DNA of 64,000 bases, taken from the NCBI GenBank assembly GCA_007644065.1, contig VJWN01000003.1, positions 1,178,001 through 1,242,000 of the forward strand, read 5' to 3'. Below the pieces are notes generated by a model. It saw only the letters and a list, made by a program, of their open reading frames with translations, had not been told where the DNA came from and ran no database searches. How positions within the stretch are numbered: position 1 is the stretch's first letter; each line of letters opens with the position of its first letter. This DNA is from Margaritispora aquatica (Eukaryota > Ascomycota > Leotiomycetes > Helotiales > Discinellaceae). A program made the translations under genes and the position numbers. Positions 43,578 through 56,819 of this stretch are shown here, one piece after another.

Positions 43578-45977
43578 TCAATGATACCCATTCGTCCCAG
43601 CGCTCAAGCCATCAAGCTCCTGTTTCCGTAGCCTATACAAGTCCTGCGCCTCTCTCTCCCTCGTGCTTACGAATCCAACTTCAGTCCTCAAACCTTCCAA
43701 GCGACGCGAAATAGCCGCCTCTTCGGAAATCTGTAATGTCCTGAAAGAGTCGAGCGATTGTGTCGCCTTGCTAAGCGCTTCTGATGCCTCACCAATTTTC
43801 TGCCGGAGTGTCTTTGCGCGGTTCTGGTAGCCTCCGAGATGGAGAGCCAGTTTCTTTTCTAGCTTGTTGCCCTTCTCTGCAGCTGCGATGATGGATTCTT
43901 GAACAGTCTAACTTATGTTAGTGATTTAGTCTGCGAAAGAAGAGGAAATACATACATCGAAGGCTTTTACAAGTAGATCTTGCTCATCGATCTCATCATC
44001 ATCATATCCGCTAAGCCCAGGTAACAAGGATGAAGATTTGGCACTTTTCCACGCCTTCTGGAAAACGAAAGAACTCCTCTCTGCAAGTTCAGCTGGAACT
44101 TCTTTGGCAATCTCTAAACGGGCAAGCGCTAAAGCATCATTATCGAATACGTCCAGAGGCTTTGCGGCGCTTTTGATCTTGCCTCCAGGCACAGGGTACT
44201 TTACAGAATCGTTGGCTTGAAGGAAAGCAGCTTCAACAGCGATAGACGCTTTGATAGGATCAGAAATTTCAGAGGCAATTGTCGCCAGTAGTGCATCTAC
44301 ATCAAACACAGATGGGCGAGGAAGTCCCTTCTGCATAACCTGTGTCCGTCTCTTGAAGTCTGCTGCCTCTTGGGCCTCTCTAATTTGGCGGTTCCTTCGG
44401 TCACGAAGCTCCGAATCTTCCTCTGATAGCTCCTCGGTATTCATGAGTTCTTGCTGCTCCTCTGGCAATTCAAGCTCCCATTCCGTGTCTTTGGGCTTTG
44501 GTAATGAAGCAAGCCCTTGTTTGACCATATGCTTCATAGACATCTCGCGTAATTTGATATCCCTTGGGGTGCTGCCAACTAGTTGCATGTCTCCATCCTT
44601 GTTGAGTGCAAATCCATCACGTGGCGTACGCATTGGTGTCGCTCCTGGAGGGCCCATAGGAGTCTGACCGACACCATTTGACTGTCTGAAAGGTGTAGCC
44701 ATAGGATTTGGCGTCTCGATTTGCTGTCTTCGAGGTGTGATCCCATCAAACCCTGTACTTCCAGCTCCCTCATATAAAGGTGTATTCTCTCCACCCAGTA
44801 GTGACGACTGGGTTTCCGTCAGAGCTCGAATGTTTCTAATCTCGTTCGCAATATGGTCTTCCTGAGCAGGAGCTCTCGGTGTCCGGATAGGAGCATTGCT
44901 GTTGATCGTAGAATATGTGTTCACCAAACCCCTTGTCGCATCATTCTCACTCGACCTTGCCATAATGTTGGCTCTCTCTCCGATCATTCCCATCTTCACA
45001 ATCTCCTCCAATTCTCCTTCGCCGACCTGTGGAGCTGGTAGAACTAAAGATCTCCTCTTACTGCTCTGTTCAGCCTCTCTAATCTTTTGCATCTGTCCTG
45101 CTTTCATAGCCGCCTGGTATGACGCAGAAGGTGCATTTTTCTCATTCTTTTGGCGTTTTCGGTCGGGGTCCTCATCTGGATCCCCCTTTCGCTTATTCGC
45201 TAGCTGTTGCTTTCGAGGATCGAATGCCTCACGCTCTGCTTCGTTTTTGGCTGCCTCGTCGCCAGTCTCAAAGAATCCAGGGGCGGCAGCCTTCTCAAAT
45301 GGGATATCGGCATTGTAGTCCATCTGTCCCTTCTTGCGGGTGACGACCTTGACATTGATTCCCGCATTCTTGAGCTCCCGACGCTTCTGTAGCACTGCCA
45401 ACCGTCTCGATTCCTCCAGCTGACGTTCTCTAGCCTTCCGCTTGGCCTTCTTTCCTTGGGTATTGGCCAGACGCGCACGCGCCTCACTGAGCATTTCCTT
45501 CTCGTCTTCATCCAAATCGATTGTGTCTGGCCTAGCAGGTTTGGATTCTGGATCCGGGTCCACCTCTCCTGGTCGCAGTCTTCGTACATCATCCGCAGAT
45601 GGTGCTTGGGTTTCACCTCCATCCGGGCCACCCAAGCCTAGTTCTCCAGCTTCCTTCTGCTCTGCTTCGTCCAGGAGTCTCTGGTAACGCTCGAGGCATT
45701 GGGTTGCAGTTCGGCCAACTATGGGTGCAATCGTCCGCCATTGCGTTGGCATCAACTTCGCAAGATGTAGAAGTTTCTCATCTTCTTCCTTGCTCCATTC
45801 AATCTTTCGAATTCCCGGATCCAGCCATTCTCCCCATCTTGCTTTGCATTGCTTCGGTGTCTTTCGCGCCAACAACGAAGATACACGAGCCCATTGGTTT
45901 AAGCCATATTTGGAAACGCTTGCCTTCAAAATTTCGTCTTCTATATTCGTCCAAACTCCTCCTTTGACGACCGGCAT
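43578..45977 (-). CDS. cef1: Pre-mRNA splicing factor Cef1/Cdc5
   Basis: Core subunit of the NineTeen complex, needed for spliceosome activation. Exons 45977-43956 and 43907-43578, intron 48 nt, 783 residues. Two Myb-type repeats fill residues 5-105 ([39 protein letters not shown] and [15 protein letters not shown]). An acidic/basic helical region follows ([16 protein letters not shown]), then a Thr-Pro-rich middle with TPRDG and TPMRTPR motifs that resemble cyclin-dependent kinase sites, and a C-terminal coiled coil in exon 2 ([18 protein letters not shown]) that binds other complex members. Length and order match fungal Cef1 well. Confidence 0.94.
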
Positions 45978-46932
45978 GTTGGTGATGGCGATGTAGTGTT
46001 GATGAATCTGCTGCGATTTTATCGAGCTTCGTCAAGAAATCTGGGCTATCCGTGAAGTCGCGTTTTTCAGCCTCGTTTGTGAGGTCGCAGTCCCCATTTT
46101 CTGGAGATCATGTGATCAGACCCCTTCTGGACCACCTCGTCCAACTCATGTCGTCCAAAGTAAGTGCTGTTATATGTTATACAGAAGAAAAGAATTTTTG
46201 GGACTGCCGATATACAGATTACTAATACCTGAATTCAATACATTCTATTTGACTTCAGTGATATCGCAAGTCCGAGGTTGTCAAAATTCGTTACTGTCGA
46301 AATATAGCTAGATAAAACATTGGGATAACATCTCAGAATGTGCTCAAATATCATACACATTGAAAATTTATAAATATCAAAGCTATGGGGAAAGTTTATG
46401 TCGAAGAATTACTATACCTAGATACTCTATACATTAGCTAGTTGAGGACGAATTTGAATGGTCTTGGTCCATGTTGAACTTCAGCCAAGCATCGCGGATA
46501 AATCGTTCCAACTTAACCAGCATCAGATCCAGACACCTTGAAAAACGTCACTGGACGTGCAAGAACTCTTTTTGAAGACCCTCGCACGAAAGAAATATCC
46601 AGTAGGACAGCGTTACACTTAGATATCTTGTAACGAGCAGTCGCATGAACTATTTATCTTGCGATTCCGAACCTGTACCCCACAATTTAAATTCAATAAC
46701 AACACTTGATAACTCTGTTTCTTTTCTGAACCTAAGACTCGTACACACTATCACAAGTAACCTCATCATGATTGCGGAGGAGTTTTGAGATATCACTAAC
46801 ATTACCAGATTGGGATCAGAGTCAAGCACGTCATTATCTATTACCATAATCGAGGGAACGTTTATACGACCACAAAGTCTGGAACCTGCCAAAGACTCAT
46901 CATTCTTCTACCAAGATCCTCATTGCCTCAAA
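45978..46932. other. Divergent intergenic region
   Basis: 955 bp between the cef1 start and the next gene's start. The frame of the next gene extends back to 46810 without an ATG. Nothing else recognised. Confidence 0.5.
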
Positions 46933-47625
46933 ATGCCGACCTACCCACCAAATAACGATGTCCTAACCTCAGCATCTAGCCCAGTAACATCCTCTTTGGT
47001 GACTGCGATCCCCGTTCCAACTTACGGGCCAGGAGGCAACTTCAGTGTTCTAACCAAAGCCTTCATTCCCGCCCCTCCGCTCGAAGTGCTCTCTCTTATA
47101 CGCGATATCGATACCTGGCCAACATGGAACACTTTTTGCCCGTCCTGCACCATCAAGCCCGTTGCCACTCTCATCGCACCAAACGATCCTTCGATCATCA
47201 CAGGCAAACCAAATTGGCTCGAGCTCGGCACGGAAGGCAGCATGGAAGTCTTCATGAATGGCGACGGACTAGTACCAGGCAAGAAAGCGAGCCGTACGCA
47301 GGGGTTGGTAGTCACATGTTTGGAGAAAGTGGATGAGGATGGCAAGAAGGGCTACAGAATTGCCTGGAAAGGAGTAGGATTCGCGAAATGGCAGCTGCAC
47401 TCTGAAAGAGTGATGGAGTTCGTGGAGTGTCCTATGGAGGACGGAAAGATAGGAACAGCGTATGTGTGCTGGGAGACTTTTGCCGGAATTTTGGGGCCGG
47501 TTGTGAAGGCTACGGTGGGAGGTCAGTTGATTGATAGGTTTGGAGATTATTCGCGCGATTTGATGGAGTATTTTGCAAAGAAGAACGTGACTAAGAACGA
47601 GAGTGGTGTTGGTGGGAGCGAATAG
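46933..47625 (+). CDS. SRPBCC-fold protein (polyketide cyclase/dehydrase-like)
   Basis: Single exon, 230 residues from ATG 46933; the open frame upstream has no other ATG. The START-like helix-grip fold is suggested by FSVLTKAFIPAPPLEVLSL, then RDIDTWPTWNTFCPSC, typical of the first strand and helix where P-x-V-W-x-x-L/I and W..W motifs occur. It continues with TCLEKVDEDGKKGYRIAW, a SERVMEFVEC strand and a long final helix (GGQLIDRFGDYSRDLMEYF). Members bind hydrophobic ligands in a deep pocket; the ligand here is unknown. The N-terminal 35 residues are Ser/Pro-rich and probably disordered. No signal peptide. Confidence 0.75.
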   Translation: MPTYPPNNDVLTSASSPVTSSLVTAIPVPTYGPGGNFSVLTKAFIPAPPLEVLSLIRDIDTWPTWNTFCPSCTIKPVATLIAPNDPSIITGKPNWLELGTEGSMEVFMNGDGLVPGKKASRTQGLVVTCLEKVDEDGKKGYRIAWKGVGFAKWQLHSERVMEFVECPMEDGKIGTAYVCWETFAGILGPVVKATVGGQLIDRFGDYSRDLMEYFAKKNVTKNESGVGGSE

Positions 47626-47880
47626 CGTGGGATGGTGTAAATACACACACGAGATGACTTGCAAACCATACATTCTGGAAGGTTTTACCAGATCTTCGAC
47701 TTTCAAGGCTTTCAATCCCTCCCTTAGAACTACGAAGAAAGCAGCCTGTGCTTCATAAAGTTTCCCTCTGGTCTTGATGAATTTCTCTTCGCTTAATGTA
47801 TAGGTGCAAATACGTCTAATCCCATCTAGTCTGTGCAAAAGATACTTACGCCCATTGGGCCACCGATTCTAAGACGCTTA

Positions 47881-49344
47881 CTACCTCCTAACGGGCACCT
47901 TAACCATCCACTGCAGCACTTCATAGATAATCTGACTAACAGCAATGGCCGTCGTCTCAGCAGCATTATCATAAACGGGCGTGAACTCCACAACATCGGC
48001 CCCCACAATCTTCACGCCCGCCGCAGCCAAGCGATTCAGAATGCGCAACAGCTCGCGCGTCGTCCACCCACCTGGCTCGATCGTTCCTGTTGCTGGCGCG
48101 AAAGCTATACATAAGATACCAAGTCAGCCACGCGCGCAGTCATGACACATTGAATGGGGAGAGGAGGTCGATCAACGTACCGGGATCCAAGACATCGATG
48201 TCGATACTTACGTACACGAACTGATCTTCGACAGTCTTCACAATTCGCTCGATGATTGCTTCGATGCCGAGCACGTCTAGCTCTCGAGCTCGGATGTACG
48301 AGAACCCACAGCGAGCATCGTTGTCGAGGTCGTCATGTGCGTCGAAGAGCATGGAGCGCGAACCGAGATGCATGTTGCTGTTATTTGAAAGCAGGCCTTC
48401 TTCATGGGCGATGTGGAGGAGTGAGCCATGCGATATTTGGGAATACCTGGATTGGGATTTTAGCACACGAAAGAGGTGAAGAGTGGATAGTAGAATGTGT
48501 GTTTTGCAAGGGGAGACTGGAAGAGGTGTGGAGATTTTGTGGTTCGTACTTGGTTAATCCTCCTCCAAGCTGTTTTGGATCCCAGGTGTCCAGGTGTGAA
48601 TCAAAATGAAGCACAGCTACCTTACCCCACGTCTTATGGAGTGCACGAAGCGCTGGCAAAGCTGTTTTTGGTTAGTTTCTCTCACATCTCCCAGCATTTC
48701 AGCAACTCACTAATAGTATGATCACCACCAATCGAAACAATCCTTACGTTATCACTCTTCTCCACCCTCCTCGGTTTCCTAGCGCCAATAACCTTCCATC
48801 CCATCTCCAGCTCTTTTAGCGCCACAAGTTTATCAAACGGCGTATTGGAGATATCACCACAATCAACCACAGTAGCCCAGTCACGAAACGGGTTGGCGAG
48901 ATGATCCATGCTATACGCCATACTAGGCGACAAGCGTCTAGAACCCATCCTCGTCCCAGCAGGGCCGAAACGTTGCCCTGGTCGGTAGGTCACGCCGAGG
49001 TCGAAGGGGGCTCCGACTATGGCGATATCGAACATTTCATCGGTCGTGTTGGAGAAACAATTCGTTGCGTTCAAGTGGGCGAACGTTGCAATTCCAGCGT
49101 AAGGGACATCCTCGGTGAAGGAGTCGAATGTATTGAATGTGGGGCCTTCGAGCTCTGGTTGTAAGATCTCGCTGCTGTCAACATAATCTGGACGACTGTG
49201 AAAGATGGAGGATGAGATGAAACTGCTAGTCGTTTGTGATTTGGGTTGCAGTAGGTACTGGGAGTTCTCCGATTCTGATGCTGCACCTGCTAGCTTGCCG
49301 AAGAGTCCAAGGAGAATAGCCGAGAAGTATTTTGACGAGTGCAT
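47881..49344 (-). CDS. Secreted agmatinase/ureohydrolase-family enzyme
   Basis: Mn-dependent ureohydrolase, probably agmatinase, which splits agmatine to putrescine and urea. Exons 49344-48711, 48661-48550, 48446-48181 and 48104-47881 give 411 residues. A signal peptide is likely ([20 protein letters not shown]), as in a known class of secreted fungal agmatinases; sequons such as NAT and NTT support export. Metal ligands are visible in [16 protein letters not shown] and [12 protein letters not shown], followed by [13 protein letters not shown]. The Ser in DSH, where arginases have Ala, is shared with that secreted class. All introns have consensus ends (GTGAGT, GTACGA, GTACGT). Together with the secreted nitrilase, it suggests extracellular nitrogen scavenging. 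Confidence 0.9.
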
Positions 49345-49585
49345 CGTAAAGAACTATGGAGTGTTGTTGTGGGCGGGATTTTGGGGCATTGGCTGCTTAT
49401 ATCCCTAATTTTCAAAAAATCTAACGCAAATGTATGAAATGCGGAACGTTGAAGGGAATAGAGGATGGGTAGTTAGCCACTTTAGGAAATGTTTGCCGCC
49501 AACCAGGTAAAATTCTGTCATGGTTCGGCACATTTGAACACTCTGATCTGAATATCCAGTATTCGACATGAAATTGCAGGTGTTT

Positions 49586-51583
49586 TCATCTTCTTCTCAT
49601 GGCTGAGATATCTTCGCTCAGCACTGACTGACCGCTCAAAAAAGCACACAGATATTGCCAACATGAGGAGACATCGCTATAAGAATACTATTAGCAAAGG
49701 CAAATATGTGCATAAAAAAAAGAGTATCACGTATCCAGCAAAACTCACCGGCTTGTTCTTTGCCTCCACTAGCCCAGCGATTACTCAATATCTCCAAAGC
49801 CTGTGCAACATTGACGACCAAAAAGTAGTTCATCAAAGCCGTCAAGCGAGTTTGCACAAACTCCCGATGTAAGCGACGAGTGGACCGCATTCCAGCCTGA
49901 AAGAGAGGCAGGGCACAAAGCTTCGCTACTACAGACTCAAGAGGAATCGCAGCACAGAAATCTAGAATCTCTCCAACAATCTCTTCACCTTCGCGATTGC
50001 TCGGTGGGACGCCGCGCACGTCGAACTGAAACACCAGTTTCAACGTGAGTAGGAACGCGTTATTATAATTATCTAGGTCTGATGGCTTGTCTACGGTAGC
50101 AGGCCGTTCTGCTAGCGAGAGCTGCTGCTCGATTCGTGTGTTGAGATCATCGGCCTCTGCTTGAAAGTCTTGCCAAAACCACTGGCTATTTTCCATGTTG
50201 CTTGCTGCAGCGTGTCGCATTCTGTACAAACGACCCAGCTTGTACATCAATGCCAAAAGTGCAGTAGAAATGCCCAGAAAGTCGTCGATGTCCAGAAAGA
50301 TGGCAGGTACATCCTCAGACAGCAGGTTTCCGCGAAGAGATAACGGGGCGGCGTTTTGTGCATTCCCACCTGTCTCTAGAGCCTGTCCAATCTTGCTGAT
50401 GCTGATGTAGTCTGGTGCTCTGATGTTATATTTTCCATTGCTAAGCATTGCCGATGCGTGAATATAACCGAGCCATTTGATCAAGAAAAGAAACGTCTCG
50501 TTGCTTTGAAGCTTTTTGAAAACCGACTGAACCAATATCAGAGCATTCTCGAGGTACATCTCGAGTTTCGTAGCGCTTCCTTCGGAAATATAAGCAGTGC
50601 ATAGGGTGATCATCGTTGATAGTTGACCAAGAACCAACAGGTCGCTGTCCGGTGCTACCGTTTGGGCGTTTAAAAACTGCATAGCTTGCTGCTCGAGAGC
50701 AACCCCGAGAGCCTGGAGGCCATTTTTGTTGTACGCTGTTGAGCTTGCCGTCCGATTCTCGATCACTTTCTGTGAGAGGAACAGCACTGAAGCGAAGAGT
50801 CCGGGCTCTTCTCGTGCTCTTGCAGCCAGGTAGCGAAGAAGTGGATTCCCTTGACCATTACCTGATGGTGTAAGCTCAGCCACAATCTCAGTGACAAAGG
50901 TGTTCCATAGGTAGGGTGTGACAGTATCACTAAAGATTTGTGGAGGTATGTATCTCGTGAGTACTGTCTCAGGTGATGTGCTCGCTTGTTTCTCACTTGC
51001 TGGTACTGTGGGAGTTTGGGGCATCGAATTGCCAGAGGTCATAGTTGTATTCATGTGTGGACCAACGGAATTGGGATTTCCTTGCTGACTCGATTGTCCA
51101 GTTGGGTTCAGAGTCTGAAAGAGGTCTTCCCAGACATTAGAAATGTCGTCTCCAGCATCTTGACCGTCAGACGTCATGAAGTCAAAGTTGGCCCCAGTCA
51201 ATGCCTCATGATCAAGATTATCAAGACTCGGGGCGTGAATTTGGTCATGACTCATTTCATAGACAAACCCAGCAGTTTGGATTTCATTGACACTTGGTCG
51301 TGTGGGCGCTGGTGCTATGCTGGGTCGGTCCAGCTCGGTGGTTTCTGGTGCGTTCCCATCATGTGATGGACCCATCATCTTCCAGCGAGCCTGCTTGGAC
51401 GGTACACACTCGATCTTTTTCGCGATGCATCTTGAGCATGAAGGTTTGTTAAGATCACACTATATTTCTTGTCAGCGATATTCTGAGAGAGTGGGATCAT
51501 GTATCAAATACTTTGCGTTTGGAAATCTGGCAAGCTGTGCAAGTAGCTCGATTGCGCGCTCTGACGCGTGGTGTAACCGGCAT
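49586..51583 (-). CDS. Zn2Cys6 transcription factor
   Basis: Probable regulator with an N-terminal zinc cluster and no coiled coil directly after it. Exons 51583-51512, 51459-49749 and a proposed 49611-49586, 602 residues. The intron in the cluster (GTATTT...TATAG, 52 nt) lies just before Cys25. All six cysteines are present (15, 18, 25, 32, 35, 42) in CTACQISKRKCDLNKPSCSR and onwards to KKIEC. A disordered Ser/Thr/Gln/Pro region of about 110 residues precedes the helical fungal TF region starting at YIPPQIFSDTVTPYLWNTFV. The last exon is uncertain; an alternative acceptor gives a somewhat longer tail, and unspliced reading ends at 49636. Targets unknown. Confidence 0.8.
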
Positions 51584-52882
51584 CTTGTGTGTCTAAGTCT
51601 AGCTATTCATGTTTCGTATCAATTGTGAAGCTACATCATGAACAATATCCAAAATACTGGTGGACTGTAAGTTGAAGATTGACGGTGAAAGTTGAAAGTA
51701 CGCCAAGCCGCTTACATAAGCGCGCTCCCAATCGTTGAATTTGCGTTATCTCGGTGCACAAGCAAAAGAAACAAAACAACAAGATCTGGATTGGTGACGT
51801 TAATTATCCTTATGTGCTCGCCAGTACAGAGACAGAAGTGGGTGTTTCACAAGCTAGATTTAACATTTGCTTGAATTGTGTTCACTTGCTTCGAAACACC
51901 ACCAACCAGCTTTGATCGGCTCGTACAACTTTTAAAATAATCGAAGGGAGTTATTATAGGACGATGAAAACAATTGCATTCCATCATCTCCCAATATAAA
52001 ACGAGCTACCTCGTCTTTTGAACCAATGCATTATAATGCACAATCAGGCCGAACAAGATAAGAACCTCCAAGTATGCGGTGGCTATTTATCCAGATCGGG
52101 AAATACAACCACTTTCGCTGGGCAACTTCTACTGCTAACCCACTATATAAATCTCCAAGATCTTTCGAAGCAGGATTCGAAGACCTATGATTAAATGAGC
52201 CAAGAATTATAGCACATTCTACTATGTATATTCTACCTAGTCTTCGCGAGGATGTCCTGTCAAAAATAGGGACGCTGAGATTGATTCCGTCCACCTCGCT
52301 TGAATATTAAGCCCACAAAAACTTACAGTTAGAGGAGAATGTGTATAATTAAAGAACACATTCAGGATATTGTGAAGGAAAATGCCACCCACATATGAGC
52401 CGAGACAATCTTTTTGTTATTGAGATACCATATGAGAACGCTCCGAAAGCAGACGGAAAGAACTACCTTACCTATCCTGAAATGAATCACGGCTTAAACA
52501 TTCAAACAAAACTATAGGTGGATTTGCGAGATGTGTATTTGATTCTCGGGATCCGATCTCTTTACCTATCAGAGATGTGCTTCTTCTAGCATATACAGTC
52601 AACGCTGACTCAATTATAACTCATATCCTCATCACTTCATCAACCACATCACGTATATACAACGCCTTCTCGCCAATTTTGTGGCCCAATCATCCCCATT
52701 TCATCCCCATTCCAACCTCGTCCTTCTCAACCTGAACACCTACGCAAATCACGAATCATATCCACAATGACCCTCAAACCCAGCCCAGCCCATATTCACA
52801 TCTCCGATCCAGTCCGTCCAATATGCACAGTTAAATAATCGCAATGTCGTGGGACAAAATCCTCGCCATATACCCCTCGTAC
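51584..52882. other. Intergenic, nothing recognised
   Basis: 1.3 kb between two minus-strand genes. A frame at 52031-52294 has no domain. It should include the promoter of the Zn2Cys6 factor and the xlnR 3' UTR. Confidence 0.5.
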
Positions 52883-55800
52883 TCACAACGCCAGCCCTGT
52901 CCCATCACCAGTCCATCGATACAAAGCTAACACTTCCCTCCTCCTCAACTGCTGCTCGCCAAAATCCTCGGGCACACGACCTCTGACCTGCGCCAACGCG
53001 GAGCGCATAACTTTACGGAAATTCCTCTGTACACCAAAATCAGCGACTACCTCACCAAAAGGAAAAAGAGATCATAGAACAGAGGAACAGAACTAACCTG
53101 ATACTCTGTATTCAAAGTAACAACGCACGCCTCATGAGCCCTCACAATTGTCTCACACGCCTTCACCACACTCGGACTCGCCTCCACCTGCAGTTTGTCC
53201 GCAATTAACAGCAGCAGGAAGCTACCCTGGAGCAGATACACGCCGAAGAAGAACGGCATGAACTCCAGCCCGGGATCGTACTCGAGGATGTTGTTTATCG
53301 CTTCTGCGGCAGACACGGCGTGACCTGTAGCGTTGATGAAGGATTGCGAGGAGATCCAGAGGTCGTTGTCGTCGAGGAGAGAGATCGGATCCCATTTGCC
53401 AGCAAGCAGGATGTGTAGGACATGCATTATGTGTGTGCCGTATGCTGATGGAGAGTAGGTTAGCTTTGATCGCATGTAAGGGTGGTGTGTCATATGGAGA
53501 CGTACCGACTACTATCCGTGTCTGGATATCTGCTTCTGTCATGTGTGCAGATGTGTTTGTGTGTACCGAATGAACTGAGGGTGTGCCAGGTTCTATTTGC
53601 TCTGCAGGTGCCGCTCCGCTGACACTCGCCGACGTTCCATCCTTTGTCGTATCCTTTGTGATGTTCGGATCGATGCTAAGATGCCTCGATTCAAACTCCT
53701 TAAGACTCCGTCCATAGGTTTCCAACTGCCTTGTAATCTCGTCTGTGTGGTCGTCCCACTCTTTTGCAGAGCGGAACCCTACCCCGAATCGAGGATGGTT
53801 CTTGGCATGGTACAGGTCGACGATCTCGCCTAAGATGGTCATGAGAGGGAGGAAGTATCCAAAGAGACCATGTCCTGTGCATTCGAAGTTAGGCCCTCGC
53901 CTTCTGATTCGCGGGGTACCGTTGGGGGAGGTAATATGTATGCTAGAATCGCCGGTATAGAATTCGCCTGCCTGTCATAGATGTCAGCAATTTGGTTATA
54001 TATACACTCATGACTTCGGTCTTTACGAAATGAAACAGCTATCTACAGTCTGACTAATTTACAAATACAAATATAATGAAGCACGATTTTCAAATTATGC
54101 TGGAATATGGGACGATGATGAGGATTTGAATGTACTTGTATGGGCTAGAATTCCATGTGCGCCAAACGAAGACTTTTCCCCCCAAAAAGCATTGGTACAA
54201 GCAGGAGAACGAACAGCAATGACGCCTTTAATCTGAACCACTTACTTGCCACAGGGTGTCGTCCATAGGCTGAAGAAGGCCATCACATTCAATGTCCAAG
54301 AGAAACAAAGGCCTATTGTAGCACAGTGCCAAATGGCGATCCATAGTAAAACAAACCCACCAAATCCGTCTTCGCTCTTCTCTCTCTTCCTCAGTGATCA
54401 TGCCGGGAGTGTGAGGCAGATCATCGTCAGCTTCACCATCCGCATCAGGATCATTGAGTCCTTCTGCGGGTTGCTGACGAGTGCTAGAATGTGTGTTTTG
54501 AGGGAGCTCGCGACCTAGCTTGAGCTCCCTTGCAAGAGACCACGCTGCGTTCCACCATCTTAGACTCGCACCTTTGTACTCGCTTGCGGAGACAACAGTA
54601 GCAAGGTGGATGTACGTTACTACATCATCAAGAACACCAGCAGCACCAAACGCGCCGGTCTCCCCGTTCATAGTATCCGTGTTTACGGAACCTGGCATAG
54701 CAACACCAAGACCGCCCAGGGAGACACCATTGACTACAGAGTGCGAGAAGGATTCGAACTTAGGGGAGGTATTGCCGGAAGGACCATGAATGAGAGGCTT
54801 GAGTAACCCAACAGTAAGCTCTAGCAACCTCTGGCATACTCTTCCTCGCGACGAAGGAGGTGCAGTCAGGAAAGCAGAGTCACTTGTCTGGGCAACAACC
54901 CATAACATGCTTGCTAACAGAGCTGGTGTGCATTGTCTCGGCTTTGTCGGATGGAGAATGGAGTGCTTCCTGAAGACATAACCAAGGACGTATGGAGAAG
55001 TTGGATGCATTAGGGCAGACGAGGAGCTCGCGAAGTACAGCTCAAGCATCTCACAAGCCAGTGAGACTGGGATGATGTTCCCTAGGTGAGGAATGAGGGG
55101 TTCCAGTACGGGGTAACGGAGGGTAGGGTTGAAGCTGTGACTGGATACCTGTGGTTGATACTGTGTCGATGGTGAGGGTAAACTGATCCATCCTCCTGGT
55201 GATGCAGTATCGGATCCCATTGGATATCCGGGTAAAGGACTATCGCCTAAACGAAAGTTCCCGTTGCTTCCAGGATAATGTGTTGGACTCGAAGTCTGAA
55301 TGGCGTATGGTAGATCTGTGTAACCGGGTAATGTGCCTTGTCCGGCAGTGAAAGTTGAGTGTCCACTACCATTGATGATATGGGGATTGAGGGTGGACCT
55401 ATATCCGTGCATGCTCGAGTAACCATTTAGACTCAGGGGCGTAGGGCTATCGATTTGATCCGCTTCCGCGCGACTGTTCATGTGAGATTGATGAACGTGG
55501 GATATATCCGTGAGGCTCTCCAAACTACCCGCTCGAAGTCTTCCTTTCATCGTGTCTCGTGCAGACTTCTTCTCAATGCCTCCGGTATTGAGGCTCAGAG
55601 ATCTCGAGGTCTGAGGGCGACGGAATTCACCATCGTTGTTGGCATTTGAGGTAGTGGATGAACCATTTTCGTGGCGAGATCCAGATGGTGAAATCCTTCC
55701 GTCTGACGATTGTCCAGTAGGTGACTTTTGACCATTTGATGCAGCGGCAGCAGCTTGCTGAGCAAGATCCTTTCGAGAAGCTTTCCCTCTCTTCTTCCGC

Positions 55801-56247
55801 TCTCTCTCAAACAAACAGGTCAAACCGAATTCTAGGTATCGTCAGTAAACACAACTACAAGTGTAAACATCATAGCACGAGCGGCTTACCAACACAATGA
55901 GCGCAAGGGCTTTGACCATCACATTTGGTCCGAAGCTGATTACACTGGTCGCAAGCTCGAGAGATGCGCCGCCGAATAGGTCCAGAGGCACTATTACTTC
56001 CAGAACGACCATTCACTGGTCCTGAGCTGTATGGATGTTGTCGGTGTTTGTTCGTATGGCTTCGATGAACCGACTCGTTTTGATGCATATCAACATGTTG
56101 CAATTGTTGAAGAGCATACTGTGATCCATCGGCGAGACTATGCAGTCCGGAGTGCATGTGACTGGAGGGTAAGTGGCCGTTGGACATCATATTGTTAGAT
56201 GGCAAGGCATTATATGCCGAGAAACGATGAAGAGGATTGGAAAGCAT
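52883..56247 (-). CDS. xlnR: Xylanolytic transcriptional activator XlnR/Xyr1
   Basis: Zn2Cys6 activator of xylanase, cellulase and pentose-pathway genes. Five exons: 56247-55890, 55831-54246, 53971-53506, 53444-53098 and 53026-52883, giving 966 residues, close to known XlnR proteins. The zinc cluster [15 protein letters not shown] (Cys99, 102, 109, 115, 118, 125) continues into [20 protein letters not shown], diagnostic for XlnR. An N-terminal [13 protein letters not shown] motif, the middle domain with [38 protein letters not shown], and the conserved C-terminus [20 protein letters not shown] and ending [11 protein letters not shown] also match. One intron of 274 nt is longer than the rest. 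The start ATG 56247 is the first in frame after a non-ATG extension. Confidence 0.94.
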
Positions 56248-56731
56248 TTTTTCGGTCTCCTTCTTTTTGAATGCTGATTGTACTGTAGCAATTCTCAAGA
56301 ATCAGGCAGAGGTGGAGAAAAGCTTGAAGAGTGTGGAGAAATGTCTGACCAGCCGCAAGGACAATGTGGAGGTCGGAGCTTGTATCTATATCTACTCAAT
56401 GGGACCCGGGATGTGTTCGACATCCCCTTGATCATCAGCAGGGCTCTTTGGGCGAAGTCGTGTGGAGAAAAACAATCAGGAGCTTGAATCTAGAGACGGC
56501 GCCACCAAAGCAACAGGGCCGTCAAATATATTATCAGGATGGCGGGGTTCGCATGGAGAAAAAGAGGGTTAGAAGTTGGAGGGTATCACCCTTGTTCGGA
56601 TTGTGGAGGTGCAAGGATAGCAGAATGACTTGCCCATTCTGGTAAGCTTATTCCTTGAAATAAACTCAAGGAATAAGAAGATTACCTAGGTGTGGAAGGT
56701 TGATATGTGCCAGGAGTAGCGTAGTCAACAG

Positions 56732-56819
56732 CTGGGGAACTGGGAGTGGAAGTGAGAGGCAGAGAGGAAGGAGGGTGAGATCCAGCCAGCACGGCGGCTT
56801 CACCTCCGGGACTGACAGA
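56732..56819. promoter_or_regulatory. Two CreA-like motifs upstream of xlnR
   Basis: CTGGGG (56732-56737) and CTCCGG (56814-56819, reverse of CCGGAG) match the CreA consensus SYGGRG, about 490-570 bp upstream of the xlnR start. xlnR is known to be CreA-repressed in Aspergillus. Such 6-mers occur often by chance. Confidence 0.25.

Noticed and set aside
44251..45318. Several plus-strand frames opposite cef1
   Set aside because: Ser/Ala-rich antisense shadows of the Glu/Arg/Lys-rich cef1 coding sequence.
47269..47838. 189-codon minus frame opposite the SRPBCC gene
   Set aside because: Lies antisense to a supported coding sequence, has no domain, and reflects codon bias of the real gene.
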